NCBI RefSeq assembly: GCF_022179285.1
Contig: NZ_BPQO01000006.1
Span: 62,001-126,000 of the forward strand
DNA: 64,000 nt
Source: Methylobacterium hispanicum
GTDB lineage: Bacteria > Pseudomonadota > Alphaproteobacteria > Rhizobiales > Beijerinckiaceae
Reading direction: 5' to 3'
In this document: positions 52,143 through 60,701 of the stretch, in pieces
Layout: each line of letters begins with the position of its first letter
How positions within the stretch are numbered: the first letter of the stretch is position 1
Notes under the pieces: generated by a model
Databases searched by the model: none
The model's input: the letters and a program-made list of their open reading frames with translations, nothing else
What the model was told of the DNA's origin: nothing
Position numbers and translations under genes: made by a program

Positions 52143-54590
52143 ATGGCCCGCATCCGCGCCGTCGACGGCGTCCCGCCGCTGCCCGTCGGCGGCCCCTGGC
52201 AGCTCGTGACGACCCCGCCCGGCGCCTGCGCGGGGCCGGGCGATCTCGCCGGGCTCGACGGCTGGATCTCGGCCTGCGTCCCCGGCACCGCCGCGGCGGC
52301 GCTGCGCGACGCGGGCCTCTGGTCCGAGCCGGAGCCGGAGCCGATCCACGACCGCGACGTCTGGTACCGCACGAGCTTTCCGGGCACCGGCCGGGCGCGC
52401 CTCGCCTTCGAGGGGCTGGCGACCCTCTGCGAGGTCTGGCTCAACGGGGCGCCGATCCTCGACAGCCGCTCGATGTTCCGCGCCCACGCGGTCGCGGTGG
52501 ATCTCGTGGGCACGAACGATCTCGTCCTCTGCTTCCGCTCGCTGAAGACCGCCCTCGACCGGCCGGCCAAGCGCGGGCGCTGGCGGCCCCGCCTCGCGAC
52601 GCCGGGCTCGCTGCGCCACGCGCGCACGAGCCTCCTCGGCTTCATGCCGGGCTGGTGCCCGGAGATCGACCTCGTCGGCCCCTACCGCCCGATCACCCTG
52701 ACGCCGCTGCCGGAGGGCATGCCGGATCTGATCGCGGCCGATCTCACCGCCCGCCTCGACGGGGGGACCGGGCGGCTCGTCGCCCGGCTCCGGGTCGCGG
52801 GCCCGGTGGAGCGGGCGGTTCTCCGCTGCGACGGCCGCTCCGTGGTGTTGGCGCGGACGGGGCCGGACCTGTTCGAGGGCGCGCTGGACCTCCCCGGCAT
52901 CGCGCCCTGGTGGCCCCACACCCATGGCGAACCGCGCCTGCACGCGGTCGCGGTCGGTCTCGACGGGCGCACCCACGATCTCGGCCGCACGGGCTTCCGC
53001 ACGCTCACGCCGACCCGCCCCTTCGAGGAGGGCTTGAGCCTCGCGGTGAACGGCGTCCCGGTCTTCTGCCGCGGCGCCAACTGGACGCCACCCGACCTCG
53101 TCGGCTTGGGGGGTGCTCGGGAGGACACGCGCCCGCTCCTCGACCTCGCCCGCGAGGCCGGGATGAACATGCTGCGGGTCCCCGGCATCACGCTCTACGG
53201 ATCGCAAGCCTTCCACGACCTCTGCGACGAGCTGGGCATCCTGGTCTTCCAGGACCTGATGCTCGCCAATTTCGACTACCCGCACGACGACCCCGCCTTC
53301 CGGGCCGAGCTGGAAGCGGAGATCGCCGACCTCCTCGACCGCACCCAGCTCTCGCCCGCGCTCTGCGCGCTCTCCGGCGGCAGCGAGGTCTGGCAGCAGG
53401 CGGCGATGCTGGGCGCGCCTCGGTCCGTCTGGGCGGACGCCTTCGCGGGCGAGCGACTGCCCGCGCTCGCGGCCTCCCGCCGCCCGGATCTCGCCGTGGT
53501 GCCGAACTCGCCCTCGGGCGGCGACCTGCCTTTCTCCACGGCGGCCGGCGTGACGCACTATTACGGGGTCGGCGCCTATCGCCGCCCCCTTGAGGACGCC
53601 CGCCGGGCCGAGGTCGGCTTCGCCACCGAGTGCCTCGCCTTCGCCAACCTGCCCGAGGAGGCGAGCCTGGCCGCGATGGGGCTCGGCGACCCGGAATCGC
53701 CGCGCTGGAGCGCCGGCATCCCGCGCGACCGGGGGGCGGACTGGGATTTCGAGCAGGTGCGCGACCACTATGCCGGCCTGCTCTACGGCGTCGATCCGGC
53801 AGCCCTTCGCCGCGCCGACCCGGAGCGCTACCGCGCGCTCGGCCGCGCCGCCGTCGCCGAGGTGATGGAGGCGACCTTCGCCGAGTGGCGCCGGGCGCGC
53901 TCACCGACCGCGGGCGGCCTCGTCTGGTTCCTGCGCGACCTCGCCCCCGGCACGGGCTGGGGCATCGTGGACGCGCGGGGTGAGCCGAAATCGGGCTGGT
54001 ACGCCCTGAAGCGGGCCTTCCGGCCGGTTCAGGTCACGCTCTCGGACGAGGGGCTGAACGGGCTCCACGTGCACCTGCACAACGAGACCGCGGTGGCGCG
54101 GGCGCTCACCCTGCGCCTCGCCTTCACGGACGCGACGGGCCGAGCGGTGGCGGGGGCCGAGCGCGCCGTCAGCCTCGCACCCCGCTCGACCCAGACCCTC
54201 TCGTCGGCCGAGCTGCTGGGCCGCTTCTTCGACGCCACCGACAGCTACCGGTTCGGGCCGCCGGCCCATACGCTGGGACACGCGAGCCTCGGCGACCCGG
54301 CGGGCGCGGTGATCGCCGAGGCCTTCCATTTCCCGGGCGGGCGCAGCCCCGAGCCCGTGGAGACCGGCCTCGCGGTGGTCGTGGACGGTGCCGCCATCCG
54401 GATCCGCGCCGAGCGACACGCGCTGGGCGTGCAGGTGGAGGCCGAGGGCGCGCGGCCCGACGACACGTGGTTCCACCTCGCGCCCGGGACCGAGCGACGG
54501 ATCACCTTCCCGGGTGCGACGCGGTTGCCGCGCGGCCGGGTGCGGGCGCTCAACGCCGTCGAGACGGCGACGTTCGGCCCGGAGGGCTGA
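52143..54590 (+). CDS. glycoside hydrolase family 2, beta-mannosidase-like
   Basis: An 815-residue GH2-type protein without a signal peptide. Sugar-binding and immunoglobulin-like domains (about 15-290; CEVWLNGAPILDSRSMF) precede the TIM barrel (about 300-600; CRGANWTPPDL, AREAGMNMLRVPG). The acid/base is probably Glu415 in LSGGSEVWQQA, where family members normally have Asn-Glu; the nucleophile is probably Glu496 in GFATECLAF. Beta-sandwich domains follow. It is 118 bp after the DUF1839 gene, same strand, with a palindrome between. The substrate may be the local polysaccharide or glycoconjugate; unproven. Confidence 0.8.
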   Translation: MARIRAVDGVPPLPVGGPWQLVTTPPGACAGPGDLAGLDGWISACVPGTAAAALRDAGLWSEPEPEPIHDRDVWYRTSFPGTGRARLAFEGLATLCEVWLNGAPILDSRSMFRAHAVAVDLVGTNDLVLCFRSLKTALDRPAKRGRWRPRLATPGSLRHARTSLLGFMPGWCPEIDLVGPYRPITLTPLPEGMPDLIAADLTARLDGGTGRLVARLRVAGPVERAVLRCDGRSVVLARTGPDLFEGALDLPGIAPWWPHTHGEPRLHAVAVGLDGRTHDLGRTGFRTLTPTRPFEEGLSLAVNGVPVFCRGANWTPPDLVGLGGAREDTRPLLDLAREAGMNMLRVPGITLYGSQAFHDLCDELGILVFQDLMLANFDYPHDDPAFRAELEAEIADLLDRTQLSPALCALSGGSEVWQQAAMLGAPRSVWADAFAGERLPALAASRRPDLAVVPNSPSGGDLPFSTAAGVTHYYGVGAYRRPLEDARRAEVGFATECLAFANLPEEASLAAMGLGDPESPRWSAGIPRDRGADWDFEQVRDHYAGLLYGVDPAALRRADPERYRALGRAAVAEVMEATFAEWRRARSPTAGGLVWFLRDLAPGTGWGIVDARGEPKSGWYALKRAFRPVQVTLSDEGLNGLHVHLHNETAVARALTLRLAFTDATGRAVAGAERAVSLAPRSTQTLSSAELLGRFFDATDSYRFGPPAHTLGHASLGDPAGAVIAEAFHFPGGRSPEPVETGLAVVVDGAAIRIRAERHALGVQVEAEGARPDDTWFHLAPGTERRITFPGATRLPRGRVRALNAVETATFGPEG

Positions 54591-54632
54591 GGTCGCGGGA
54601 TCCTCGAGGGCCCGAGGGCCCTGTGCGGGTTC

Positions 54633-55871
54633 CTAGGGCAGCGCCCCGAGGCCCCGCGTCGCCGGCTGCGGCAGGGCCCGGGCCGCGATGCAGGCGAGCG
54701 TCGCCAGCGCGAAGATCAGCCCGAAGCAGATGCCGGTCGCCTCCGCGCCGACCCGAAGCCCGGCGGTGAGGGGGGCTGCGATCAGCAACCAACGCTCGTA
54801 GGCGTGCAGGCCGCCGGCCCGACGCGCCGCGACGACAAGCAGCACCGTGGCGGGTACCACCGGCGCGAGGTCGTAGACCGGCACGTAGGGCGAGAGCATC
54901 GGCGCGGCAGCGAGCAGGGTCGCGGCCCGCATGCGCGGATCGGGGCAGGTCGCCCAGACCCGCCACGCCAGCGCCAGCGCGCCGAGGCTCGCTGCGATCT
55001 GGGCCGTCCAGGCCAGGGCGAACGGCCCGCCGGCGAGCCGTACCGCCCCGTAGGCGCTGGCGTTGAGGTCGAGCCCCGCCGCGGCTTGGCGCAGGATGAT
55101 GCGGTCGGTCTCACCGATCGTGCCGAGGAAGCCGAGCCAAGGGGCGCTGCCGAAGGCCAGGAGCGCGGCCAGACAGAGGGCCAGGACGGTGCCGAGGCAT
55201 GCGCCGAGGCAGCGCCAGCGCCCGGTGACGAGGAGCAGCAGGGGCGCGAGCGCGGCGAGTTGCGGCTTGTAGGCGACGAGGCCGAAGCAGAGCCCCGCCA
55301 CCAGCGGGCGCCGGTCGACGAGGAGCGCGCCGAGCGTCAGGAGGCCCGCGGTGAAGAGGCCGTTCTGCCCGTAGACGAGGTTGCAGAAGACCAGCGGATG
55401 GGCGAGCCCGACGAGGAGCGCCGCCCGGCCCCCGGCGAGCCGGAGCGCGAGGGCCAGAAGGCCGACGCCCGCGAACGTCCAGGCCAGGAAGGCTCCCGCA
55501 GGCGGCAGCGCCGCCACCGCGGCGGCCGGCAGCATGAAGACCGGCGGGTAGTGCCAGGCGAAGCGGCAATCGGGGCCGAAGGCCTCGCGCAGGTTCTGGA
55601 GGTGGCGCGGCAGGTCGTAGGGCTCGGCGGCCCCGCCCCGCAGCGCGGCCTGACCGGCCGCCCAGACCTGGGTGAAGTCGACGCCGACCGCGTTGGCGGC
55701 GCAGCCGGACCCCGGTACCGGACCCATCTCGAAGCCGACGAGGACGATGCCGAACATGAGCGGCAGGAGCCAGAGGCTCGCCAGCCGCGCGAGCCTGTAG
55801 AGCCGCGCGTCGCTGCCCGCGAGGTCGCGCAGATCCGCGAGCGCGGCGTGAGGTCTCGAGGGCGCGCGCAA
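54633..55871 (-). CDS. GT87 family (DUF2029) membrane glycosyltransferase-like protein
   Basis: A 412-residue integral membrane protein with about ten hydrophobic helices, matching the GT-C fold GT87/DUF2029 family (polyprenyl-phosphate-sugar-dependent mannosyltransferases in actinobacteria). Recognisable parts are DFTQVWAAGQAAL with a likely catalytic Asp in the first loop, FAWHYPPVFML and LVAYKPQLAAL. The start is TTG at 55871 with GGGGA just upstream. It converges with the GH2 gene. A glycan role would fit the neighbouring cluster. Confidence 0.75.
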   Translation of the reverse strand: MRAPSRPHAALADLRDLAGSDARLYRLARLASLWLLPLMFGIVLVGFEMGPVPGSGCAANAVGVDFTQVWAAGQAALRGGAAEPYDLPRHLQNLREAFGPDCRFAWHYPPVFMLPAAAVAALPPAGAFLAWTFAGVGLLALALRLAGGRAALLVGLAHPLVFCNLVYGQNGLFTAGLLTLGALLVDRRPLVAGLCFGLVAYKPQLAALAPLLLLVTGRWRCLGACLGTVLALCLAALLAFGSAPWLGFLGTIGETDRIILRQAAAGLDLNASAYGAVRLAGGPFALAWTAQIAASLGALALAWRVWATCPDPRMRAATLLAAAPMLSPYVPVYDLAPVVPATVLLVVAARRAGGLHAYERWLLIAAPLTAGLRVGAEATGICFGLIFALATLACIAARALPQPATRGLGALP

Positions 55872-55943
55872 TCCCCACTCCCGCGGACGGTCCCGATCGC
55901 TCGTAGCATGCGCCCGGCCGGTTCCGGTGCGGTTAACGGCGGC

Positions 55944-57065
55944 TCAGCCCGCCCGCAGCTCGTCCTCAAGGAAGGCCCGCACCGCTGCCCCGTCGATGCC
56001 GGGCGCGATGAAGCTCTGCCCGATGCCGCGGGCGAGGATGAAGGTGAGGGCGCCGTCGCGCACCTTCTTGTCCTGCGCCATGGCGTCGAGGAGCGCGTCG
56101 GCGTCGCCGCAGCCGCCCGGCACCTGGGCGAGGCGGGTCGGCAGGCCGGCGAGCGCGAGGTGGTTGGCGACCCGCCCCGCCTCCTGGCCGGAGCAGAGCC
56201 CGAGCCGGGCCGAGAAGCGGAAGGCCAGCGCCAGACCGATCGCCACGCCCTCGCCGTGCACGAGCCGGGCGGACTCGTAGCCGGTCAGGCGCTCGAGGGC
56301 ATGGCCGAAGGTGTGGCCGAGGTTGAGCAGGGCGCGCTCGCCGTCCTCGCGCTCGTCGCGCACCACCACGCCGGCCTTGGCGCGGCAGCAGATCGCCACC
56401 GCCTCGTCGCGCTCGGGCCCGCCCGAGAAGATGCCCCGCCAGTTCGCCTCGCACCAGCCGAAGAAGTCGGCGTCGCCGATGAGGCCGTACTTGGCCACCT
56501 CCGCGTAGCCCGCCCGCATCTCGCGCTCCGACAGCGTGTCGAGGGTCGCGGTGTCGGCGAGCACGAGGCGCGGCTGGTGGAAGGCGCCGACGAGGTTCTT
56601 GCCGAGCGGGGAATTGATCCCGGTCTTGCCGCCGACCGAGGAATCGACCTGGGCCAGCAGGGTGGTCGGCACCTGCAGGAAGCGCACGCCGCGCCGGAGC
56701 GTGGCGGCACTGAACCCCGCCAGGTCCCCCACCACGCCGCCGCCGAGCGCCACCACGAGGTCGCCGCGCTCGATCTTGAGGGCGAGCAGCCCGTCGCAGA
56801 CGGCCGCGTAGCCTGCGTAGGACTTCGAGGCCTCCCCCGGCGCCACCGCGATCAGCCCGGCCCGCAGGCCCGCCGCCTCCAGGCTCCCGCGGATCCGGTC
56901 GCCGTAGAGGGCCGCCACGGTCTCGTCGGTGACGATGCCGGCGGCGCGCGCCCCGAGCGCGGCGGCGCGCGCGCCGGCCTCCGCGACGAGGCCGCGCCCG
57001 ATCAGGATGTCGTAGGCGCGGCCCGCGTCGAGGGGCACATGAACGGTGAGGGGGCTGTCGGACAT
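55944..57065 (-). CDS. aroB: 3-dehydroquinate synthase
   Basis: A 373-residue NAD- and Zn-dependent enzyme, second step of the shikimate pathway. GDLVVALGGGVVGDLAGFSA binds NAD; QVPTTLLAQVDSSVGGKTGIN and the metal-ligand region LLNLGHTFGHALE / LVHGEGVAIG are intact. Length is normal. It follows aroK by 22 bp in the conserved aroK-aroB order. Confidence 0.96.
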   Translation of the reverse strand: MSDSPLTVHVPLDAGRAYDILIGRGLVAEAGARAAALGARAAGIVTDETVAALYGDRIRGSLEAAGLRAGLIAVAPGEASKSYAGYAAVCDGLLALKIERGDLVVALGGGVVGDLAGFSAATLRRGVRFLQVPTTLLAQVDSSVGGKTGINSPLGKNLVGAFHQPRLVLADTATLDTLSEREMRAGYAEVAKYGLIGDADFFGWCEANWRGIFSGGPERDEAVAICCRAKAGVVVRDEREDGERALLNLGHTFGHALERLTGYESARLVHGEGVAIGLALAFRFSARLGLCSGQEAGRVANHLALAGLPTRLAQVPGGCGDADALLDAMAQDKKVRDGALTFILARGIGQSFIAPGIDGAAVRAFLEDELRAG

Positions 57066-57087
57066 GGCCTTGGGTCGGTGTCTGGAC

Positions 57088-57693
57088 TTACTGCGCGGCG
57101 ACCGCGGGCGGCGCGGACGGGTCGAGATGGGCGACGAGGGCTTCGAGCACGTCGTCCACCACCCGGTCGTGGGAGACGTCCCGGGAGACCACCTCCACGT
57201 CGGCCTCGGCGTAGACCGGGTGGCGTGCCTCCATCAGGGCGCGCATCGTCGCCTCGGGATCCTCGGTCTCGAGGAGCGGGCGATTGCCGCGCTTGCGCAC
57301 GCGGCGCATCAGCACGTCGAGCTCGGCCTTCAGCCAGACCGAGACGCCGGATTCGGCGACCCGCGCCCGGGTCGTGTCGCGCATGAAGGCGCCGCCGCCG
57401 GTGGCGAGCACGAGCGGGCCCGCGCGCAGGAGGCGCGCGATCACCCGCTCCTCGCCGTCGCGAAAGCTCGGCTCGCCGTAGATCGCGAAGATGTCCGGGA
57501 TGGTGAGGCCTGCCGCAGCCTCGATCTCGTGGTCCGCGTCCTTGAAGATCAGGCCGAGGCGCTGGGCCAGCCGCCGTCCGACGGTGCTCTTGCCCGCCCC
57601 CATCAGGCCGACGAGCACGATCGACCGGGCCCCCAGGGCCCGGCGCAGACGCGCCTCGATCGGTTCTCCGCCCGGCTCCGCAGGCTCGTTCAT
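57088..57693 (-). CDS. aroK: shikimate kinase
   Basis: A 201-residue P-loop kinase phosphorylating shikimate. Walker A is GLMGAGKSTVGRRL; the substrate-binding DADHEIE and GGGAF motifs and the lid (RKRGNRPLL) are present. A 25-residue N-terminal extension precedes the core. It forms an operon with aroB. Upstream, 57694-57916 is short intergenic DNA divergent from the xerD unit. Confidence 0.95.
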   Translation of the reverse strand: MNEPAEPGGEPIEARLRRALGARSIVLVGLMGAGKSTVGRRLAQRLGLIFKDADHEIEAAAGLTIPDIFAIYGEPSFRDGEERVIARLLRAGPLVLATGGGAFMRDTTRARVAESGVSVWLKAELDVLMRRVRKRGNRPLLETEDPEATMRALMEARHPVYAEADVEVVSRDVSHDRVVDDVLEALVAHLDPSAPPAVAAQ

Positions 57694-57916
57694 CGCAGCA
57701 GACTTCGCATGGAATGCCGGGTCTTAGCGCGTTTGCCGGGGACAGGGAACGGCCGGGGCGCCGGTACGGCCGAGCTTCGCCCCGAAGCTGTGACCGCGGG
57801 TGTGCTCCGCGGGGCCTTGCCATCGGGGCGGGCGCGTGGTGCAACGCGAGAGCCCCGGGTTGCTCGAACCTCCCGGCCTGCCGGCGCCGCTCCCGCTCGA
57901 CCGAGATTGTCCCGAC

Positions 57917-58072
57917 GTGCCGACTCTGTTCCGCTTCTTCGCGACGCTGGCGATCCTCGCCGGCCTCGTCTTCGCCGGGATGTTCGCCCTGGCGACCTTC
58001 GTGAAGCCGACCCCGCGCGAGATGAGCGTGACGATTCCTCCGGCCAAGCTGCAGCCGCCGGCCAACCGGTGA
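57917..58072 (+). CDS. small single-pass membrane protein upstream of xerD
   Basis: A 51-residue protein with one helix (about 5-28, FFATLAILAGLVFAGMFAL) and a short polar tail with Pro residues. Similar small proteins precede xerD in other Hyphomicrobiales; function unknown. The GTG at 57917 is preferred because the longer frame upstream is low complexity. Its stop overlaps the GTG of xerD (GTGA), so it probably couples translation. Confidence 0.65.
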   Translation: MPTLFRFFATLAILAGLVFAGMFALATFVKPTPREMSVTIPPAKLQPPANR

Positions 58073-58983
58073 GCCCGCCCGATCCGGAGATCGGCGCCTA
58101 TCTGGACATGCTGGCGGCCGAGCGGGGGGCGGCCGCCAACACGCTCTCCGCCTACCGGCGCGACCTCGACGCGTACCGGGCCTGGCTCGCGCAAGGCGGG
58201 ATCGACCTCGATACGGTCGAGGCCGCGACGCTCCGGGCCTACCTCGCCACCCTGGAGACGCTCGGCCTCAAGGCCTCCTCGGCGGCGCGCAAGCTCTCCT
58301 GCATCCGCGGCTTCCACAAGTTCCTGTACGCGGAAGGGCTCGCGGAGACCGATCCGTCCGCGCCCGTCTCCGGCCCGCGCCGGCCGCAGAGCCTGCCGAA
58401 GGTGCTCGGCGTGGCCGAGGTCGATCGCCTTCTGACCGTGGCGCGCGCGCGGGTCGGGGCGTCCGAGAACGCCGGCGAGGCGGCGCGCGCGCGCCGGATG
58501 CTGTGCCTGCTGGAACTGCTCTACGCCACGGGCCTGCGCGTCTCGGAGCTGATCAGCCTGCCGCGCTCGGCCGGCACGACCCGCGAGCGCTACCTCGTGG
58601 TGCGGGGCAAGGGCGGGCGCGAGCGTCTCGTGCCGCTGACCGACCTCGCCCGCGCGGCGATGCGCGAGCATCTCGCCGGCCTGACGGCCGAGGGGGCGTG
58701 GCTGTTTCCCGCCGACAGCGAGAGCGGGCATCTCACCCGGCAGGCCTTCGGCCGCGACCTGAAGGTGGCGGCCGCCGCTGCCGGGATCCGTGCCGACCGG
58801 ATCAGCCCGCACGTCCTGCGCCACGCCTTCGCCAGCCACCTGCTGCAGAACGGCGCGGACCTGCGCATCGTGCAGGAGCTGCTCGGCCACGCCGACATCT
58901 CGACCACGCAGATCTACACCCACGTGCTCGACGAGCGCCTCAAGGGGATGGTGCGCGACCTGCACCCGCTGATGGACGAGTGA
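58069..58983 (+). CDS. xerD: tyrosine recombinase XerD
   Basis: A 304-residue recombinase acting with XerC at dif to resolve chromosome dimers. SAM-like N-terminal domain (about 5-90); catalytic residues Arg (ATGLRVSELI), Lys (VRGKGGRERLVPL), His-x-x-Arg (HVLRHAFASHLL), His (LLGHADISTTQ) and Tyr (IYTHV) are all present. Size and location, with no integrase-like extension or att site, support the housekeeping role. The GTG start overlaps the previous gene. Confidence 0.93.
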   Translation: MSPPDPEIGAYLDMLAAERGAAANTLSAYRRDLDAYRAWLAQGGIDLDTVEAATLRAYLATLETLGLKASSAARKLSCIRGFHKFLYAEGLAETDPSAPVSGPRRPQSLPKVLGVAEVDRLLTVARARVGASENAGEAARARRMLCLLELLYATGLRVSELISLPRSAGTTRERYLVVRGKGGRERLVPLTDLARAAMREHLAGLTAEGAWLFPADSESGHLTRQAFGRDLKVAAAAAGIRADRISPHVLRHAFASHLLQNGADLRIVQELLGHADISTTQIYTHVLDERLKGMVRDLHPLMDE

Positions 58984-59068
58984 GGCGCGCGCCGGGCGCC
59001 GCGGCTCTCCCTCTCGCCCCCCGCAAGGGGCGCACGGGCCCGACGTGGAGGCGGTTCGGGGCTCGGGC

Positions 59069-60691
59069 TCAGTGCCCGGCCCCGGCCGGGGCGGCGCCCT
59101 TCGGGCGGCGGATCAGCGGCGTGCCGCAGGCCATCGCGAGGAACAGCACGGTCAGCACGAGGAACACGTCCTCGAAGCTCATCACCAGTCCCTGGACCCG
59201 CACCGTGTTGGTCATGGCCTTCAGCGCCATGCCGTTGGCATCGCCCCCGAACGCCTCGAACTGGCGCCGCATCGCGTCGAGGCGCTCCAGCGCGGCGGTG
59301 TTGGCCCAGGTGAAGCGCTCGTGCAGGCGCGCGAGGTGGAGGTCCCAGCGGGCGTTCAGCACCGTGTTGATCAGCGCGAGCCCCACCGCGCCGCCGAGGT
59401 TGCGCGTGAGGTTGAACAGGCCAGAGGCGTTCTTCATCCGCTCCGGCGGCAGGGTGCCGAGCGCGATGTTGTTGATCGGGATCATGCACAGCATCAAGGA
59501 GCAGCCGCGCAGCACCTGGGGCAGCAGCAACTCCCAGAAGTCCCAGTCCTTGGTCAGCCCGGTGACGATCCAGGTGCCGAGCGCGAAGCCCCCGAACCCC
59601 AGCGCCATCATCACCCGCGGGTCGAGCTTCGCCGACAGCTTGCCGGCGACCGGGGCGGTGGCGAACATGCAGAGCCCTGAGACGAACATCGTCTCGCCGA
59701 TCTGCAGCGCCGAGTAGCCGCGCACCCGCGCCAGATAGACCGGGTACAGGTAGGTCAGCCCGTAGAGGCCGATGCCCATCACGAAGCTGAAGACGCAGCC
59801 GCCCGCGAAGTTGCGGTCCGAGAAGGCGCGCAGGTCCACGATCGGCTGGCGCGCCGTGAAGACCCGCCAGAAGAACAGGACGCCCGAGACGGCGCAGACC
59901 AGCGCGCAGACGAAGACCGCCTCGTCCTGCAGCCAGTCGTGGTTCGGGCCTTCCTCCAGCACGTATTCGAGGCAGCCGAGGAAGCCCGCCATGAAGGCGA
60001 GGCCGGCCCAGTCGAACGATTTCAGGAGGTCGAGGTTCGGCCGGTCGAAATCGACCAGGAACCAGGTCGAGACCGTGACGAAGATGCCCGGCACGATGTT
60101 GATCAGGAACAGCCAGTGCCAGGAGAACAGGTCGGTGAGGTAGCCGCCCACCGTCGGGCCGATGGTCGGCGCCAGCGTCGCCACGAGGCCGATCATCGGC
60201 GACACGATCGTGCGCTTCGAGGGCGGGAAGATCGTGAAGGCGGAGGCGAACACGGTCGGGATCATGCCGCCGCCGATGAAGCCCTGCGCGGCGCGCCAGA
60301 CGATCATCTCGCCGATCGACGAGGAGGTGGCGCACATCAGGCTCATCAGCGTGAAGCCGCCGGCCGAGATCGAGAACATCCAGCGCGTCGAGAGCACCCG
60401 CGAGAGCGTGCCCGAGAGCGGGATCGAGATCACCTCGGCGATGAGGTAGCTCGTCTGCACCCAGGGGATCTCGTCGCCGGACGCCGAGAGGCCGGCCTGG
60501 ATCTCGTTGAGCGAGGCCGAGACGATCTGGATGTCCAGGATCGCCATGAACATCCCGAACACCATGCAGACGAACGCCACCATGCGGCGGCGGTCGAGCG
60601 GCGGGTCGGCCGGGACGGGGCCGGCGGCGGCTTGGGCAGTGGCTTGGGCAGCGGCTTGGGCAGTGGCTTGGGCAGTGGCTTGGGCGGCCAT
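59069..60691 (-). CDS. emrB: DHA2 family MFS efflux transporter (EmrB type)
   Basis: A 540-residue inner-membrane drug/H+ antiporter with 14 predicted helices. VFGMFMAILDIQIVSASLNEI and IGGGMIPTVFASAF are typical of EmrB/QacA. It works with the membrane-fusion protein encoded just upstream (10 bp gap). The first 20 residues are an Ala/Gln/Thr repeat (TAQA units) before helix 1. Control by the divergent TetR is expected. Confidence 0.92.
   Translation of the reverse strand: MAAQATAQATAQAAAQATAQAAAGPVPADPPLDRRRMVAFVCMVFGMFMAILDIQIVSASLNEIQAGLSASGDEIPWVQTSYLIAEVISIPLSGTLSRVLSTRWMFSISAGGFTLMSLMCATSSSIGEMIVWRAAQGFIGGGMIPTVFASAFTIFPPSKRTIVSPMIGLVATLAPTIGPTVGGYLTDLFSWHWLFLINIVPGIFVTVSTWFLVDFDRPNLDLLKSFDWAGLAFMAGFLGCLEYVLEEGPNHDWLQDEAVFVCALVCAVSGVLFFWRVFTARQPIVDLRAFSDRNFAGGCVFSFVMGIGLYGLTYLYPVYLARVRGYSALQIGETMFVSGLCMFATAPVAGKLSAKLDPRVMMALGFGGFALGTWIVTGLTKDWDFWELLLPQVLRGCSLMLCMIPINNIALGTLPPERMKNASGLFNLTRNLGGAVGLALINTVLNARWDLHLARLHERFTWANTAALERLDAMRRQFEAFGGDANGMALKAMTNTVRVQGLVMSFEDVFLVLTVLFLAMACGTPLIRRPKGAAPAGAGH
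60629..60688. repeat. five tandem 12-bp repeats at the emrB start
   Basis: Five copies of ggcttgggcagt (with one- or two-base changes in two copies) encode the N-terminal TAQA repeats of EmrB. The unit is a multiple of three, so copy-number changes keep the frame. Confidence 0.85.
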
Positions 60692-60701
60692 GGCGCGGGA
60701 C

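Noticed and set aside
58069..58983. integrase of a mobile element
   Set aside because: The size, intact XerD motifs, housekeeping neighbours (aroKB) and absence of tRNA, att repeats or cargo point to chromosomal XerD.
59011..59031. terminator after xerD
   Set aside because: The GCCCC/GGGGC hairpin is short and has no T-run; it fits a degraded REP-like palindrome better.
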